Assembly: GCA_000231825.2 (NCBI GenBank)
Contig: JH720304.1
Span: forward strand, 826,718 to 890,717
Direction of reading: 5' to 3'
Length of the DNA stretch: 64,000 nucleotides
Source: Tetrahymena elliotti 4EA
Lineage: Eukaryota; Ciliophora; Oligohymenophorea; Hymenostomatida; Tetrahymenidae
The first letter of the stretch is position 1; every line of letters begins with the position of its first letter. The notes below the pieces were generated by a model. It had not been told where the DNA came from. It was given only the letters and a program-made list of their open reading frames with translations, and searched no databases. Positions 26,028 to 39,400 of this stretch are shown here, piece after piece. The translations under genes were made by a program, and so were the position numbers.

Positions 26028-26495
26028 ATGATAGAAACTGAAATCAAAATTAAGAGCCCTTTAAAAACTAGAGACCTTTTGTGGTTTGTTATTTTATATT
26101 AGTTGATGGTTCATTTAGTTTCTCATTGGGATCACTATAACTGTGGAAGTAATTTTAATGTCATTCTCTTGAGTATTTACATAATACATTTACTGAGAAG
26201 AATTGTCAATTATTTGGGTAGATCAAAGAGGAGTAAGGTTATAACATGGATAGGCTACTCTTTTATTTTACCAATTTAAATTTGGTGTTGCGTGACTGCA
26301 TATTACTTGCATTAATACTAAGAAGAACTTACAGATTACTCTTCATGCTCTTCATTCTTTATAACTTTAACTTTTGTAGTGTATGGGTTTATAGTTTCTA
26401 TCTATTAAATAATAAAAATTGTAAAACATCCTAATTAAAACTATGGTAGTGAAGTAGATGAAGAGTTTCTTGGTAGAGTAAGCTCTGCTTCTTGA
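26028..26495 (+). CDS. Small four-transmembrane protein, function unknown
   Basis: Intronless frame of 156 codons (155 residues) from ATG 26028 to TGA 26493-26495. Four hydrophobic stretches can be seen: LLWFVILYQLMVHLVSH, NVILLSIYIIHLL, IGYSFILPIQIWCCVTAYY and FFITLTFVVYGFIVSIYQI. They are separated by short basic or polar loops (RRIVNYLGRSKRSK; KIVKHPNQN). The tail is acidic (SEVDEEFLGR) and should face the cytosol if the basic loops do. I do not recognise the family. Predicted as an integral membrane protein from composition only. Confidence 0.65.
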
Positions 26496-27594
26496 GCTAC
26501 TTATTTATTCTGATTATAGGATATGAATTTATTTATAAAGATTGTATATTAAGTATAAACCCTCAAGAAAAATTAATTAACTAATTTTTTTTTATAAAAT
26601 ACAAAAAATTTGATTCATACAATAAAATAAGTTTTTCTATTTAACTGCTATACTTTCATCAGTATTAATAATAAGGTTTGAATTAATCTATTTTTGTATA
26701 AAATAAATTTTGATATTTTTATTTGGTAAAAAGAAAAATTATTATTAATTAAAACTTATGAATTATAATAATTTTAATATTATTTGTTAAGTAAGTACCC
26801 AACCTATCACTAAAGATAAAAATTTTAATTTTACTTTGAGATAAAATTAATATATTGTGATAAAAATTATCCAATAAATGTTATTTTAACCATAAAAAAG
26901 GTATGTGTTTTAAATAGTATCATATTATAAATATTATTGAAAATATTTTTTTAACTTAAATTAAAACTAAAATATTTTAAATAAATTTCAAAAAAAAAAT
27001 AGCTAGATAGATAGAAAGATAAAATAGAAGAGATGCAGTTGTTTATTATTAAAGGTGCTTCATTCATTTTTTATAATTTTCACCTTGATTGCAACAAATA
27101 TACTAACTTAGAATAAAAGAAAGTTTTGAAAAGAAATTACATTCTATTCTTTTTTAAAAAATTTCATTTTCTCAAAATTTCATTTAAAGAATTTAAGATC
27201 TTCATTTTTTCATAAAACTTAATCCTATTTATCTTACATAATTGACATTTCTCCTTGTAAAAAATAATAAAAAAACTTAATATTTTTAAAATATCTTATG
27301 AAATTAAATTCGAAAAATTAAGTAAAACATCTTTTACATTAGAAAAAATTCTCAGAAAATAAAAATTTTAGAAATCTATTTTAACCTCAAAAGTAATTAT
27401 CATCTAATGAACTCACAGTTTCTTTTACAATTTATGCTTACAAAGAATTTATTACATCAAGTGATTACATACATATCAAATTTTTTATCTAAAACTTTTA
27501 GAGAGGTTTATCAATTTTTATTAAATTTATTATTTTTTTAGTTTATTAATAAAAAAACCTATTAAAAGTGATTTGCTCTAGTTTTTGTAACAAA
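26496..27594. other. Intergenic, AT-rich
   Basis: AT-rich spacer with a short TAGA-type run near 27000-27020; nothing coding recognised. Confidence 0.6.
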
Positions 27595-28632
27595 ATGGAT
27601 AAATTATGGACAAAATTAAAAAATATTCTTAAAAGCGATCATTAAGAGAGCGAATAAATATCATAATGTGATATTTGCATAAAATTGTTTGTTAAGGAGA
27701 ATGGATAAACTTTACATATAAATAATTAGTAGGTAGAAATATATTAGCCAAAGCAAGTAAAGGACCCCTATTAGATAATAAAATTTAGAAGGCCAAACAT
27801 TTTCTAAAAATAAATTCTTCATGGCAAAAATATTAGTGGGACTGATTAAGTAGCAATAATTTAAATAGATTTAAAGATGATTTTATTAGATTACAAGAGA
27901 GGAATTGTGTTAAAAGTAGTAGCAAATGTGAATTAAATAGAAAAATTAAATACTAATTCTCTAATTCTATTTGGAATAAACTAAGTAAGAAGTATTTGCA
28001 GAAGAACCTTTAAAATTATTAACCAAGCTAAAACCTCTTTCTCATCTCCAGTATTTACTATAGATGTTTAAAAAGATCTTTTTGTAATAGGATCCTATTG
28101 GGATATATTTCTATATGGCTCAAATTTATAACAAAAAGCTAGCTAAATTAGAGCACATGGAATGAATGTTCTATGCGTTAAATTTATTAATTAAAATAGC
28201 ATAGCTTCTACTAGCGAAGATTACTATTTAAATATATGGGAAATATAATAGTAGATAATTGACGGAGAAATAAAATATGAATTAGTAAAAAAATTTACTG
28301 TTTATATGTCTTATATAGCTGCAAGCCGTATAATATCTTGCCCCTATAACAAGCTATGTATAATGACAAATAGTAACTCATCAGTGAGATATATAGTGTT
28401 TAATTAATAAATTAGTGGATAAAATAGTATTGATTTTGACTCACTTCAATGTAAAATCTGCAATCTAAAAATGGACAAAATATTTGATTCTGAACAATAA
28501 TTTGAAATAAAATAATTAAACATTGATGTCAAAAGTAGTTCGATGATAGTATATTTTAAAGATTCTTGCAAATTATCTTCTTTTAATTTAAATAAATCTG
28601 CTTTTTCTAATGTAACTTTTTACTAAGATTGA
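27595..28632 (+). CDS. WD40-repeat-like protein
   Basis: Single exon, 346 codons (345 residues). After a short basic N-terminus there is a pair of CxxC motifs 190 codons apart in composition (CDIC near residue 26; CKIC near 280) but no clear zinc finger. Around residues 165-225 a WD40-type unit is clear: DLFVIGSYWDIFLYG, then RAHGMNVLCVKFINQNSIAS, then SEDYYLNIWEIQ, i.e. the GH-like turn, a run of beta strands and a terminal WD-like WE. Weaker units flank it (SLILFGINQVRSI, KLCIMTNSNSSVRYIVF), suggesting a degenerate propeller. WD40 proteins are interaction platforms; the role here is unknown. Confidence 0.68.
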
Positions 28633-29296
28633 TTGATTAATAACCTATTGAACAAACAAATAACAATCTCTAAATAAATAAAAGTGATAAAAAATTTAAT
28701 TTATTTTTAGTTTTCCTAACCAAAAACAAAGTTCAATTAAACCAGAATTAAATAATAAGCTTTTCTTATCTATCTATCATAATTAATTTTAATTTATAAA
28801 AATAGTACAAATAGTTTTTATTAAAAATACTTTAAAATAAAAAATTTGGTTTATATCTATAAAATTTAACTAAATAGAATTTTTAAAAATAAATAAAATA
28901 GGTTTATAATTAAAAAATTAACAAAAAATACTTAAAAAAAGAAGAAGAATTTACATCTTAATTAAATAACTATTGAATATTAAATAAATTTTTTTATATA
29001 TTATTCTGAATAAATAGCTGATAAACAATAAACTCAATAATTTTTTAGAAAAAGAAAGAAATAAATTTTAATAAATTAAGGGTAATAAAAGTTCAGTATT
29101 AATAAATTAATAAATCTTATTAAAAAGATCTAAATCAACATTATTATATGGATCGTTATAATTTGATAATTAATTTGAAATCAGTAGATTTTATAAATTA
29201 CTACTTTCTATCCCGAAGCAAGAATACTAAAAAGAATCGTTTTTAAAGAGCAAACCAATAAAATCTTTTAAATTTTACTTAGAATTTATTATAAAT
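28633..29296. other. Intergenic, AT-rich
   Basis: AT-rich. A short open frame beginning at 29147 ends at TGA 29298-29300 and overlaps the next start; it is probably leader sequence rather than a gene. Confidence 0.5.
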
Positions 29297-31114
29297 ATGA
29301 ATTAATAGTAAATTAGTGATAATTAGTACCCTTATTTTAGGAATTAGCCTATTAGTTTATAAGATCTTCATAGCCATTAGTAATCTCAAAATTAATGGGC
29401 AGGTGATAATAGTTTTTAAATAGAATACACAGGTGCAAATGGAAGTGTCCAAGTAAATTATCCTAATTATTTAGCTCCTTAAAACTAGAGTTAATCTTCA
29501 AGAATTACTCCTTAAATGAATCAAAGTTTTTAAAATCAATCAAGATCACCGCTTTAAGAATTAAATATGTAAAGAAATAGCATGAATAATCTTGTTTAAG
29601 AAAGCGAAAATGAAAATAATGGGACTAAATTTGTAGCATTTTAGCTTCCAACAATAATTTGCACAAAGGGCTAAGGCCACTCAATACATACTCAACATAA
29701 TTCACCTTTTACTATGGTTTGTGTTGATAGAAACTGTCTAGATAATAATTAATTTTTATTATGCTCAGTTTGTAGTTAGACTGATCACTAATTTCATGAA
29801 TAAGTCCCTCTGAAACTTTTGGTGAATGACATAATTACTTGTATGAATGAAAAAAAGGATTCTCCTAAAAAGCTGAGCAGTAAGCTAGCAAATTTAAGAG
29901 CAGAGTCCTTGCAACGTATTAAAGATATAAGACAAAAGATATCATAAAGGTTAGATGAGATAGAATAAGAAATTATATTCTTATATGAAACACTTTAGGA
30001 ACATTAAATAAAGCAAGTAATTAGGTTCTCATAAAAAGATGTACTTGATGGTATTGATAATTTAATGTATTGCAAAACAAAGGATCAACTTTAAGCTGAG
30101 ATTAGAAATATTATGAATAATACTCATATTAACAATAGTAATGGAAATAATTTTGGAGTTGACATTTTAAATGAAGCCATAGCAGAAAATACTTTGCAAG
30201 ATATTGGTATTAAGCATGAAAATCTCACAAAAATGCTTCTAAATATCTAGAAAAGCTGTGAAGAATTGCTTTAAGATAAAGAAAAATTAGTTGCTAATTT
30301 TACTATTAATTGCAATGAAAGTTTTAGTGTGCATCCAGCTCTCAATAGCTCTGCTGTAGCAGTCTTAAATAATCATTCAGCTATTTAAGAAAATATCATC
30401 CAGCATAAAAATACAATTTATGATCCTGATTATGCAATTAAGAAAGGATTAATTTAAGGAAGTGGAGATTCTTTCAACAATATTGGAGCAGAAGAACCTT
30501 AATCCTTATTATAGGCATCTTTCATGACATAAGCTTCAAAAGCAAGTAATATTTTGACTTAAAGATTTGAATTTAGTAAATCAATGCGCGATCCTAATAT
30601 TATTTTGCAAAGGAGAGTAATTACTAATGGGAATTACGAAGGAAACAATGAAAAATTGCATTATCGTGTTTAATTAATTTTACCAGAATTAGAAACAGCC
30701 ACACCAAGTATTAAATAGTGGAGCTTTAAAATTTCTAGGTAGTTACCACATTGGATTGGATTTGGTGTTTGCCATATTAATGAACTCAAAAAATAACAAT
30801 TTAAACTTTAAAATAACGAGTTCTCATTTACTCATTAAGAAGGTTAAAAAAAATCTAACGACCATGGATGTTATCTTATAACAACACATGGATGGGCATT
30901 TAGTCATAATAATTAGCCCTAAAGAACTAATCATCGTTTTAGCAAAAATGATATTGTCACCTGTAGGTTTGACCCATTCAAAAATTACATAATATTCTAC
31001 AAGAATAACGATTTTTAAAATCCATTTAATTTAAGTTTTGAGTCAATTTGTTGGAATAAGCTTTATCCATGCGTTGTCTTTTGGTATCCAGGAGATTCAG
31101 TTGAACTTCTTTGA
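29297..31114 (+). CDS. TRIM-like protein: zinc-binding region, coiled coil, SPRY-like C-terminus
   Basis: Intronless, 605 residues. The first 120 residues are Gln/Asn/Ser-rich. From C122 a Cys/His-rich stretch (C..GH..H..H, then CVDRNC, LLCSVC, DHQFHEQ) looks like a B-box-type zinc-binding domain. Next comes a Lys/Glu-rich coiled-coil segment (residues about 190-245, LRAESLQRIKDIRQKISQRL). The C-terminal ~145 residues resemble a SPRY/B30.2 fold: LPHWIGFGVCHI, then GCYLITTHGWAFSHNN, a FSKNDIVTCRFDP strand pair (the usual 'G-D-x-V-x-C-x-x-D' position) and YPCVVFWYPGDSVEL at the end. B-box, coiled coil and SPRY in this order is the TRIM architecture, although no RING is visible. Likely a ligand-recognition or scaffold protein in ubiquitin or signalling pathways; the partner is unknown. 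Confidence 0.78.
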
Positions 31115-31651
31115 AACAAAATCCATACAAATAAAACAATCTTTGAGTAAAAGATCGCTTTAATAAAATGATATTTTTGAAAAAATACTTTTAAAATCAT
31201 AAATTTCCATTTTTTGTTTGTTAAAAATATTTAAAAAAAATTTATAGAAATTAATTTAACTAATATTAAATAATAAAGCCTGTATTTTTATGACTTAAAT
31301 TTGTAATAAAAACTTGGAATACATAAGAAAAGTTAAATTAAATCACATTAACATTTTTGTTTAAAAAAAAAAGAAATTCACTTTATCTTAGCAGGATCGA
31401 TGATAATTAAACTGATTAAAAAAGTTCAGTTTTCTTAATATTTAAAAACAAATAAATTTAATTACATAAATTATGACTTATTATTTTAGTGCATTAAAAA
31501 ATTATTTATAGTCCTACTTTCAATAACATAATTAACATCGTAATATTATTAATAAGTAGAATAAAAGAAATACAATATATTTATTATAGCTTAAAAATTC
31601 ATTTTTAAATTAAAAAGCAAGCTGAAAATTTTAATTAAGGGGGTTTTAAGC
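31115..31651. other. Intergenic spacer before the channel array
   Basis: AT-rich spacer containing the promoter of the first channel gene; nothing else seen. Confidence 0.55.
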
Positions 31652-34600
31652 ATGTCGTCATTAAAGTATGAAGAAAGCATAATTTGCCCATAAAACCCAT
31701 ATTATTCTTTTAATGCATAAGTGATTTTTTTTATTTATATTAATTAATGATATTACTATTGATAAATGTTATTTTAATTTAGGAGCACCAAGAGTTAAAT
31801 GAATTAACAAGAAAAAAAGATGATAGCATTATATCTGATGTCAGCTTAAATAAAAACGATGAGAAAATTTAATAGTATATTCCAAATGTAAATAAAGAAC
31901 ACAAATCTGTGATTTCATCTATAAAAAATTCCCCAATCCATCATATTAAGACATCAATTGAAGCAAGTTAAAGATTTATTGAGGCAAGCCATGAATGTAA
32001 TGCTAGCTAATTAAATATTAACAACAGAAAAAAAGGAGAAACAGTGATATCAAATATTACTAACCTTGATGAAATAATCTAAAAATAAATAGATAGTAAA
32101 TCCATTAAATAAAATTAAGAAGCAAAAGAGCCTCGAAGACTAATGTTAGCCATAAATTTGCTTGTTAATGTTAAAGGATTTTATCGTAAAGTTACTTAAA
32201 ACTCAAGATTGATTGAAAAATTGTCTAGAGAACAGCATAACTAAATAGGAGATTTGTCGTCATTTTTTACTAAAAACTAATTCTCAAAAAAAATTAAAAG
32301 AATTTTTAAATTCTAAACTGTTTTTAAAAACATGGTAAGTTAAATAAATAATAATTCAAAATATATTCCAATTTTAGCACCTTATAGCATATTTAAGTAA
32401 ATATGGGATCTTATTTAGACTATTTTAGAGATGATAGTTTCGTTTCTGTTTAGTTTGTATATTTTCTTTTAATTAGATGTTTAAGATTACAGCAACTTCT
32501 TTTTGATTTGCTTTATCCTGTTTTTCTGTGACGTTCTTGTTAACTTTAATACAGGAGTATTACAAGAAGGTACAGTCATCTACAAAAGAAAGCTTATTGC
32601 TATAGAATATATCAAGGGAAATTTTTTTTTTGATATTATCGGTTTGATGCCTTTCATGAATTTTTTTTGGATAGGAGCAGTTGCCTACTCTAAGAGAGAA
32701 ATAAATACAGTTCTAATGAGTGCATTAATTTCTATGAAATGGTTTTCTCTAGGAGCCAATCTTGGAAAGCTTACTTTTTTTCTGAGCTATGAAAAGGGAA
32801 TGAAAAATTCGCTTGATTTAATAAAGCTTATATTTCTTATGCTCTGTGTTTGTCATTCTTTTAGTTTAGTTTGGCATGGACTTGCAATATATGAAATATA
32901 TTATCTATAAAGAGATGATTCATGGCTTTAGTAATATTAAATACTTGATTTTAATGTTTGGGTAAGATATTGTTATTCATTTTACTACTTAACAGTAACA
33001 ATGACAACTACAGGATATGGTGACATCACACCAAAAAATTACATAGAAGTTGTTTTTGCTATTGGTATAATTTTTATAACAGCTATTTTCTGGGCTTTCT
33101 TCTTAAATAAGATTGGTTAAATCATAGATAATATGGAAGAAAAAGAAAAGTAATACACAGATAATATGTTAGTTATTCATAGATTAATGAGAGAAGAAGA
33201 AGTAGATAAAGAGTTAAAAGTAAAAGTATCCAATTACTTGAAGTATCTCTACTAAGTAATTTTAAATTCTTATTAATTTTATAATAATTTTTTAATATGA
33301 ATTTTCATTTTAAAATTAAGGAATCAAACTAAGTATAAAAATCTAAGGAAAAAGTAATCATGGATCAACTTTCTAAATAGTTGAAGGATGATCTTATTTT
33401 GGATATGAATGGTAAGTTTATAGGGAACATTCCAATTTTAGAAAAATTACAATCCAAAAATAAATTAGCTTAATCTATGGAAGAATGCTTATTTTCTCCT
33501 GGAGAGTATATATTTAAATAGGATGAACTTGACGATTCCTCCATCTACTACATAGCTAAAGGTTCAGTCAGTATAGTTTTTGAAGCAGAAGGACATTTTA
33601 GAAATCAAACTAATATTATCCAGACACTAGGAAAGCAGTAATATTTTGGAGAAATTGGATTTCTCTTTTAAACTAAGAGAGCATACTCAGCGAAGGCTAA
33701 TAATTTTTGCAGGCTGTTTAAATTGTAAAGAGTTATTTTTGAATAAATAATTAAACAATCTGAGCATGACTATGAAAACTTTTAAATGACTAAAGAATCA
33801 ATCCTTATGAAGGATAATTATAAATTTTAAAAAATCAGATGCTTCACTTGCAATTAAGGAAATCATTTATCTTAAAACTGCCCCAAAACCCATTTGACGT
33901 TATCAAAATAAGTACATATTAACCGCCACAATCATTCTGTGCCCCATATTGAAAGAAGTAGCTATGCGAGATGCAGAGCTAAGGTAAATAGTTGGATAAC
34001 TATGGTATTAGCTCATAATGCAGTTTTCTAGATAAATGATAATTTTGAATTTTTTGAGTATCTTGATAAAATAGAAGAGGGATTAAATTTGTCTGAATAA
34101 GACCAAGATTAAGATTTTAGTGAAGCTTACAACACCGACAATGAAATTTATTCAGATTATGAATATAACAATAATCAAAATCATCACTAAAAGTACGATG
34201 ATTTGAATTCTATAGATTAATAATATGAAAGAAATCCTGTTACAAAATCGAGATCATTAGTTAAAAAAGCTACTACTTCTTCAGCTGTTCCCTTATAGCC
34301 AGGCAGACAAAGTATTATGGATCAAAATTTGATGTCATTTTAAATATAATAGTAATAGTAATAGTAATAAATAATTGATGAAGCTCAATATAAAGAAGAA
34401 GAATCTGAACCTTCTTTAAAAAGCTCTATTAGTTCTTCAGATAATTCAACAGAAAAAGACTAATCATAATACACACACACAGTCACAAACAATGACACTT
34501 ATTCATCAAAAACAGGTTAAAGATAAAATTAAGAGTAGAATATGAATCAGATGGTGAGATAATAAAAATCTAACTTAACATTTGTTAGAGGTGATTCTAA

Positions 34601-35672
34601 AAAATTAAGCCACAATGTAACAGGAGAGCATTCATCTTTAGCTAATTAGCTTAAGGGAAATTCTTAATTATTACCAATTACAGCAATATTACCTCCCACT
34701 GATTCACAAGTTTTTAATCAAGACTATTCTTAAAATCAAAATAATCAAAAAAGAATAGTCTCTGAATTATAGCCTTTTAAAGACAATGATTCTCATGTTG
34801 GTTCTTTGACTTCAATAACAAGTAGATCTAGGGTTCCTTCAAGGTTAGTATTAACTGAAAAAGAAAACAAAAGAAATCCTACTACCAATTCTTTCTAAGA
34901 TTCTAATTAATTAAGTACAAATAATAATGAATAAATTCGTTCCTTAACAAAAATTTCAAATTATTCTTCTAGAGAAAAAACACCTGTATAAAACACTAAT
35001 GGGAATTAAAATTAGTAATAAACCTCAAATGAAAAGAAAAATTTGAATATCAATAATGCTAATGATATGATTTCAGCAAGAAGAAGCAGAATGAGTGAAA
35101 GAAGAAGTATAGGAAGAGATTAACAGTTCAGTAATCAATTACAATAATAACTACAGGAAATGATGTAAAGAGGTTAGACTAGAGGTGGTAACAAAAAACT
35201 TAGTAAAACAGATATTTAAAATATAGCAAAACTAAAAACTAGAGCATCTGTTTCAGTAGACAAGTTAACAAATTAGATTAAAATGCTCCAAAATCTAAAA
35301 GTGTATACAAATAACTAAACTTTAAAATCTACAAATGACAAAAATAATTTGTAAAAATAAGCTACACCCTCAAATATAGCTTCTAATATTTTTGAAGATC
35401 AAATTATGAATGTTTTAAAGGACTAGGTAGATTTATAATAATTCTAAATAGGAATGGAAGAAGAAATAAGAGATTAAACCAATTATTTAAATCTTTAAGA
35501 GTTTGATAAAGCCTATATTTTCAAATACTATTACAGAAATGATAATTATATTCTTATTGTGGAAAGATATCAAGAAATATGGAAAAAAAATAATAAATTA
35601 CCAGAAAGGAATATCAAATAAAAAAAGAAAAAAACTAAAAAACGTTTGAAATCTAAAGTTTGTGGAAATTGA
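31652..35672 (+). CDS. Channel copy 1: K+-type CNBD channel with CCHC zinc knuckle
   Basis: Exons 31652-31720, 31783-33255 and 33321-35672 give 1297 residues; both introns are phase 0. N-terminal cytosolic region, then the conserved pre-S1 block RRLMLAINLLVNVKGFYR, S1-S6, pore filter TTTGYGDITP (GYG at 434-436), and an S6/C-linker ending NYLKYLYQ at the second intron. The CNBD (about 537-680) has YFGEI and, in the phosphate-binding cassette, KRAYSAKA with the conserved Arg, close to the PKA-type cassette. A zinc knuckle C688-x2-C691-x4-H696-x4-C701 follows. The tail is ~550 residues, Gln/Asn/Ser-rich, with a final EFDKAYIFKYYYRN motif. The S4 region (LISMKWFSLGANLGKL) has a single Lys before its end instead of the Arg ladder. 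Likely a plasma-membrane or ciliary K+-selective channel opened by cAMP or cGMP. The filter Thr-Thr-Thr-Gly differs from the VGYG of its neighbours. Confidence 0.9.
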
Positions 35673-36459
35673 ATTTTCTTTTTTAAATTAAATTGAAAGA
35701 ATTTAAATAAATATTACTATTATTTTAAAAATTTTATTGATGTAAAAATATTTGTAAAATAAGATCAAATAATTTAATCATTCAAATTAAAAAAAATAAA
35801 TTTATTGTCTCAATTTTTGAATAAAGAAGTAATCAATTAGATTTATTCATATTTATGGGTGGCTTAAATATATTTAAATATAAATTCAATAAAATTTTTG
35901 TTTAGTAATGCTTTAATAAGAATATTTTGAATTAAATTGTTAGTTTTTACTTTAGATCTTATTTTGTTTATAATTTGTAATTAATTGTTTCTTTAGTATA
36001 AAAAAACTTAAATTGAAAAACTTATTCAATTTTTAGATTGTAATACTAAAACTTAAATTCTTTTATTTTATTACAATTTTTGAAATGATTTTTTAAAAAG
36101 CTTTAAAAAATAAAATACATATTTAGTGAAAAATTAGAAATTTTACTTTTTACTCCTCTAATTTTATAAAAAACCAAATTAGAAAATTGAGAATATTTTT
36201 ATTTAATTAATATGAAGCAAATGCTCTCTTTTTATTAATATGATAGAACAAAATATCATATATTTAATAAATTTCATTAATAAATAAGATTAAGAATATT
36301 AAATAATTTTTATTCTTGTAAAATTTTAATTGAAAGTACTGTCATTAATTTTAATTAAACTTATCTTACTTATAATTATGTTTCTTTTTTTTCTTCCAAA
36401 TTGACAAATTAATAAACAAAAAGTGATTTTTAATTAAGCAAGGTAGAACTAAGATAGAA
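35673..36459. other. Spacer between channel copies 1 and 2
   Basis: AT-rich, no gene; contains the 3' flank of copy 1 and promoter of copy 2. Confidence 0.6.
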
Positions 36460-39400
36460 ATGCTAACGTTTTAAGATGATAATTTTATGAATAATGAAAG
36501 CTTGTAAAATAAAAAAAGAGCATTCATTTTTAATTAAGAAGTAAAGAAATTATAAATGTTAATTTAAAGAAATCTTTTATGCTTTAAAATAATTTTTATA
36601 TTAAGCTTATTTTATTTGAAAAAGGATCATTATGGTTTATAAAATATGAGTTTAAAAAAGGAAACATTACTTACACTTAATGATTCTTTTATACAAAGAT
36701 CTGTTTGCGAAATATCATCTAGAGAAAATCCCCCATAACCAGATACTTTAAAGATTGATTAGAACTCAAAATCTAATTCAATTTAGAATAGCTTATAAAA
36801 TTAAAATTTATAATACAGTTTGAGCTTTTCTAAAAGAAAGTAGTCAAAAATGTAAACAGAATCATTAAAGATATTTCAATAAAAGAGGCTTAACTCATAT
36901 TTAATATAAGATTCATCAATCCATTAACATTTAAGCTTAAATTAAAAAAAAGAACCTAGGAGACTTATGAAGGCTATTAATCTTTTAGTGAATGTAATTG
37001 GATTTTACAGAAAGTTATCAAGAAATACGAGATTATTTAGCAAGCTTTCTTTTAGTTAATTTAGAACAATAGGTGACTATTCTTCCAACTTTAATCAAAA
37101 AGGATAATTCTTTTACAAAAACAGTTTTATGACTGATTTGAGTAGAATTTTTAAGTTACAAATAAATAATTTTCAAAAAATTCCAAAATTCTCTCCATTT
37201 AGCTTCCAAAAAAGTATGTGGGACTTGCTTTAAGCTTTTTTGATAATCTTTTTATCTTTTATTATTAGTATCTACTTTTTCTTTGGATTAGATTTAAAAT
37301 AATATTAATATTATATTAGTTCATCGTCCTTACTATTTTTGATAGATATTTTAATCAAATTTAATACTGGAATAGTTAAAAAAGGCACTATCGTGTATTA
37401 GTAAAAAATTATTGCATCAAAGTATTTAAAGAACACATTTTTATATGACTTTGTTGGATTACTATCTTTAATTTACTTCAAAAACAAGAACGTGCAAAAT
37501 GACTAGACTCAATATTTTATGATTCTGTTTTTCATAAAACTAAGAGTCTTAAAAGAAATTGGATAGACTATTTATAATTTTTTTGGATTTAAGAATAATA
37601 TGAAATCAATAATAGATTTAGTGAAGTTAGTATTTTTGATAGCTTTTGTTTGCCATGTATTTAGTCTATTTTGGTATGGGCTTGCTGAAACAGAAATAAA
37701 ATATGGTAGAGCTGATACTTGGCTTAATTCTAAGAATATTGTTGAAGAAGGCCCATGGGTTAAGTATGTCTATTCTTTTTACTTTTTATCCATAACAATG
37801 ATTACTGTTGGTTATGGTGACATCATTCCATAAAACTATATAGAAGCAATATTCACAGTTGTGATAATGTTTACAACTGCAATTTTTTGGGCCTTCTTCT
37901 TAGGTAAGGTAGGAAAAATTATAAATACGATGGCCAAGTAAGACAAATTACTTAACAAAAATATGGGAATAATTCACTAAATGATGAGAGAAGAAAAAGT
38001 AGACTTGAGTTTGAGGATTAAAATATCTAATTATTTAAGCTATTTTTACAAAGTAATTTAGAAACTTTATTTTTTTAAATTTAGCACTTTTATTTTAAAT
38101 ATTATATTTACTAAAAAAACCCCAAAGTATTATGAAAGTAATTTTTTCTTTAACAAATAATATTTGAGTTTACCTAAGACATTTTTAATTTAAATTGGTT
38201 GCTTGCTGAGAAATAAAAAACATAAAATAAAATAGTATAAAAGTTAAGTTAGTGAGATTCAAGTTAATTTTAAGAGATTTTTTTGTTTTGGTTGCATCCA
38301 GTTAATTATTAAAATTTTTAAATTATAATTAGGAATTTGATGAGGTTTAGAAGAGATAAGAAAAGAGTATAATAAGTAAGTTGTCATAGTAGCTTTAAGA
38401 TTAGTTAATTTTAAGTGTATAAGGAAAATATTTAAAATAAATTCCATTTTTTGAGAAATTGAAATCCAAAAAAGAAGTAGCATTAGCAATGGAAGAAGTA
38501 ATTTTCTCACCTGAAGAATATATTTATCAAAAAAATATTATAGACGATTGCTCATTATATATAATAGTTAAAGGCTAGGTGGATTTAGTTTTTACATCAG
38601 AAAATAGAGGAGAATCAAAAATAAAAGCTTTAGATAAATTAAAATACTTTGGAGAGCAGAGCTTCATTTCTGGTTTTTAAAGAGAGCTTTCAGCTAAAGC
38701 TGCTACTTTTTGTAGAGTTTATAAAATATCAAGAAAAAAATTTATTTAGGCAGTAAGTCAATCTGATTTTGATTAGGAAAGTTTTTAAATGTTGTAGGAT
38801 GCCTTATTTCTGAAATCAAACTACAAATTTTGCAACATAAGATGCTAAATTTGTTAAAGCTATTAACACTTACCTTAATATTGCCCAAAAACTCATTTTG
38901 TTTCATCAAAATAGGCTTTAATAAGTAGACATAACTCCAGTTCTAATCATTTAGAACGTATGTAATTTGATAGAAAAAAATTTAAATTTTAGTCATTAAA
39001 ATATTCAAAATCTTGTTTCTAAGCAATATACTTGATAAACGATAATGAAAATTTTTTTGAATGCCTTAACAATATAGAGGATTTAATTTTTTCTCCTAAT
39101 GATATAACTGTAAGTGATTTAGAATATGAATAAGATTAAAATTTTGGGAAAGAAGATAAGGATGACTATAATGAAAGCAAGAAATAGCTTAATAAGTTAT
39201 TTAATTCTTCTAAACAAAATTTTTTGTCTAAAATGACTCATTAAGGAACTTTAGAAAATTTCATTACATAATAGACTTATCAATAATCAAATTATTAGCC
39301 ATAGTATAGTGATATAATAGAAGAATAGGATGAAAAATAGTAAGAGTAAGAGAATGATTAACCTTCTTTAAGATTTTCTAGTAAATCATTAAGTTTTAGT

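Noticed and set aside
29147..29300. Upstream ATG frame before the TRIM-like gene
   Set aside because: Ends at a TGA overlapping the next start and has no protein-like features; probably leader sequence.
32503..32910. Separate short membrane protein inside channel copy 1
   Set aside because: It is only the part of exon 2 between in-frame TAA/TAG codons, which encode glutamine here.
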